From the NCBI GenBank assembly GCA_022565195.1, contig JADFJZ010000101.1:1-6191 (forward strand): a stretch of DNA of 6,191 nt. The letters run 5' to 3'. Position 1 is the stretch's first letter; each line of letters begins with the position of its first letter. Shown piece by piece: positions 4,623 to 6,191 of the stretch. The notes beneath the pieces were generated by a model that saw only the letters and a program-made list of their open reading frames with translations, was not told where the DNA came from and did not search any database. The position numbers were made by a program, and so were the translations under genes. Source of the DNA: Planctomycetota bacterium (GTDB lineage Bacteria; Planctomycetota; Phycisphaerae; UBA1845; CAIVHJ01).

Positions 4623-6191
4623 TTGACCCCATCATGGCAATTGCGAAGGCGTTGCGGTGTCTTGTTCCTGACCGCTTGGCTGGCGGGCGGCATCGTCGCA
4701 CGGGCAGAGGATGAATCCGCGCAGGCCCAACTGGAGCGCGCGGTGGCGATGTATCAGGCCCAGGACTATGAGGCCGCGTTGCGGTTGGTGCGCGAAGTCG
4801 ACACCGAGGCCCTCTCGGAAGCGGACCGCAAGCTCCTCGTGCGATACATCGAGCTGACGGAAACGGCGGTCGACCAGTATCACCAGGCGCGGTCTCATCT
4901 GGCGCAAGGCAAGGACGCTCTGAGCGCCGGGAAGTACAACTCCGCCCGGCAGTTGTTGGATCAAGTCGTCGAGAGTGAATTCGCCACGCCGCGCTTGACG
5001 AAGGCGGCCGAGCGCGAATTGGCACTCATTACCGAAGCGGAACTGCAGCGCGCCCGCCTCACGGCGGCGCAGGACGCGTCCCTGGATCAGGAAGAGGCTG
5101 CGAGCGGCAGTCGGCGGGCCGATCGGCTGGTGCGTCGCGGCCAGGAAGCGACCACGCGTGGGAATTACAACCTGGCCCGCAGTTTTTACAACGAGGCGCT
5201 GGCTCTGGTCCCCGGTCATCCGGAGGCCCGCCAGGGCCTGCAGCGCCTGCGATTGCACGAGCAAGTCGAAGCCGCACCGAACGAGCAGCCGCGAATTCGG
5301 CTCATCGATCGGATGCAGCAGCGCCGCCAGATTCTGTGGCAGCGTGCGGTGGCCGCCTATCGCCAGACCGAACGGGAGGTACTCGGCTTCGTCGAACAGA
5401 ACCACTACAAGCGGGCCAACCGGTCGCTGCAGTTTGCCCGCGAAACGATCGAAGCCAACCGCCAATACGCCGAGCCTCTGGCACGCTACGAGGGGCTCAA
5501 GGCTGAATTTCAGGAACTGGCCAAGATGGTCGGCGCGCGCGAGCAGGCCTACAACGCTGCACAAACCGAACGGATTCAACGTGACCTCGAAGTGCAGGAA
5601 GCCGGGCGCTTGAGTCAAATGGAGGCGGAAAAACGGCGCCAGATTGACCTCTTGATGCAGCAAGTGGATCAAAAAGTGGATGACCGTGATCTCCGAGGCG
5701 CCACGCAGGCCCTGCGGCAGGTGATGGTCATCGATCCCAAAAATATCCAGGCAGAGTGGATGATGGATCAGCTAGGCGACATGGAGGCCGTTCAGCGGCA
5801 GAACAAAGCCTGGAAGGTGTCGAAGGGCGAGCAACGCAAGCTCCTGCTGGAGGTCCAGGAGGCCACGGTCCCATGGAGCGGGGAACTCAACTACCCGGAC
5901 AATTGGCTGAATATCATCCGCAGCCCCTATCGCCAGTTGCCCGGCGAGTATCCTCTGGATGTTGAGGAGGAGGACTTCGAAGAGTCGTTCCGCTCCCGTA
6001 TCCCGGAGATTTCGTTCAACCAACTGGAATTCGAAAACGCTTTGCAGCAAATCGCCGACATCGGCGACATCAACATCGTTCCCAATTGGCCTGATCTTGC
6101 CCTGGCGGGCGTCACGCCCGACACCCGCGTGACGCTGCCGCGACTGCGCAATGTCTCCGTGCGAACGGTCCTCGAGGAAGTGATCGAGCAG
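4623..6191 (+). CDS. Secretin (PilQ/GspD-type outer-membrane channel), TPR-containing N-terminal part, 3' partial
   Basis: 523 codons are visible, open to the window end with no stop. TTG start chosen because of the strong upstream site and the signal peptide: basic n-region (LRRRC), hydrophobic core (VLFLTAWLAGGIV) and ARA|ED, an AxA cleavage site after residue 28. The mature part begins with TPR-like helices (about 34-70, 80-150; clearest at 166-210, GNYNLARSFYNEALALVPGH). A long helical, partly coiled stretch (about 225-340) and another TPR-like unit (343-385) follow. After VPWSGELNYPDNW (416-428), residues 463-523 match the secretin/TonB short N-terminal domain: ISFNQLEFENALQQIADIGD, INIVP, then VTLPRLRNVSVRTVLEEVIE. 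The N1-type repeats and the secretin pore would lie beyond the edge. Secretins form multimeric outer-membrane pores through which pili or secreted proteins pass; long TPR N-termini are known in planctomycete-type secretin-like proteins. The TPR part may bind the peptidoglycan-zone or inner-membrane partners encoded upstream (inference). PilQ versus GspD cannot be decided here. Confidence 0.9.
   Translation, partial: MTPSWQLRRRCGVLFLTAWLAGGIVARAEDESAQAQLERAVAMYQAQDYEAALRLVREVDTEALSEADRKLLVRYIELTETAVDQYHQARSHLAQGKDALSAGKYNSARQLLDQVVESEFATPRLTKAAERELALITEAELQRARLTAAQDASLDQEEAASGSRRADRLVRRGQEATTRGNYNLARSFYNEALALVPGHPEARQGLQRLRLHEQVEAAPNEQPRIRLIDRMQQRRQILWQRAVAAYRQTEREVLGFVEQNHYKRANRSLQFARETIEANRQYAEPLARYEGLKAEFQELAKMVGAREQAYNAAQTERIQRDLEVQEAGRLSQMEAEKRRQIDLLMQQVDQKVDDRDLRGATQALRQVMVIDPKNIQAEWMMDQLGDMEAVQRQNKAWKVSKGEQRKLLLEVQEATVPWSGELNYPDNWLNIIRSPYRQLPGEYPLDVEEEDFEESFRSRIPEISFNQLEFENALQQIADIGDINIVPNWPDLALAGVTPDTRVTLPRLRNVSVRTVLEEVIEQ

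Noticed and set aside
4632..5672. Long open frame on the - strand (346 codons) opposite the secretin gene
   Set aside because: GC-rich codon usage leaves the antisense frame open. The + strand frame has a signal peptide, TPR pattern and STN domain; the antisense product shows no recognisable domain.

Overview
The window carries four large genes, all on the + strand. They read as part of a type IV pilus / type II secretion (T4P/T2SS) envelope-spanning assembly cluster. The base composition is GC-rich. The proteins have only generic similarity to proteobacterial PilN/PilO/GspM. Instead they show features I associate with planctomycete or other PVC-group T4P-like loci: long bitopic proteins with Gly/Arg-rich linkers, FnIII-like segments, and a secretin with a long TPR N-terminus. 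The assignment to Planctomycetes or a relative is an inference from protein style. No rRNA or other marker gene is present.

Layout. 1-1008: the 3' part of a bitopic membrane protein with a GspM/PilN-like ferredoxin-type fold interrupted by an Arg/Gly-rich insert. 1062-2423: a complete bitopic protein with one N-terminal membrane helix, a coiled-coil region, a Gly/Ser linker and a PilO-like C-terminal region. 2454-4334: a complete 626-residue bitopic protein with two FnIII-like segments flanking a TPR-like helical region, a beta-rich C-terminal module and an Arg/Gly tail. The gaps between these three genes are 53 and 30 bases, so they are probably one operon. 4335-4622: a 288-base non-coding gap with small repeats, stem-loops and a strong ribosome binding site. 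4623-6191 (runs off the end): the N-terminal 523 residues of a secretin, with signal peptide, TPR-type helices, then the start of the secretin/TonB short N-terminal (STN/N0-like) domain. This last gene starts with TTG and is still open at the window edge.

Working model (inference). The first three proteins form an inner-membrane alignment platform that reaches through the periplasm. The fourth is the outer-membrane channel. The third protein, placed next to the secretin gene and rich in beta-type domains, is the best candidate for the bridge between inner membrane and secretin, the job done by PilP or GspC elsewhere. The motor ATPases, PilM/GspL-like protein, platform protein and pilins are not in the window. 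I saw no mobile element, CRISPR array, tRNA or rRNA.
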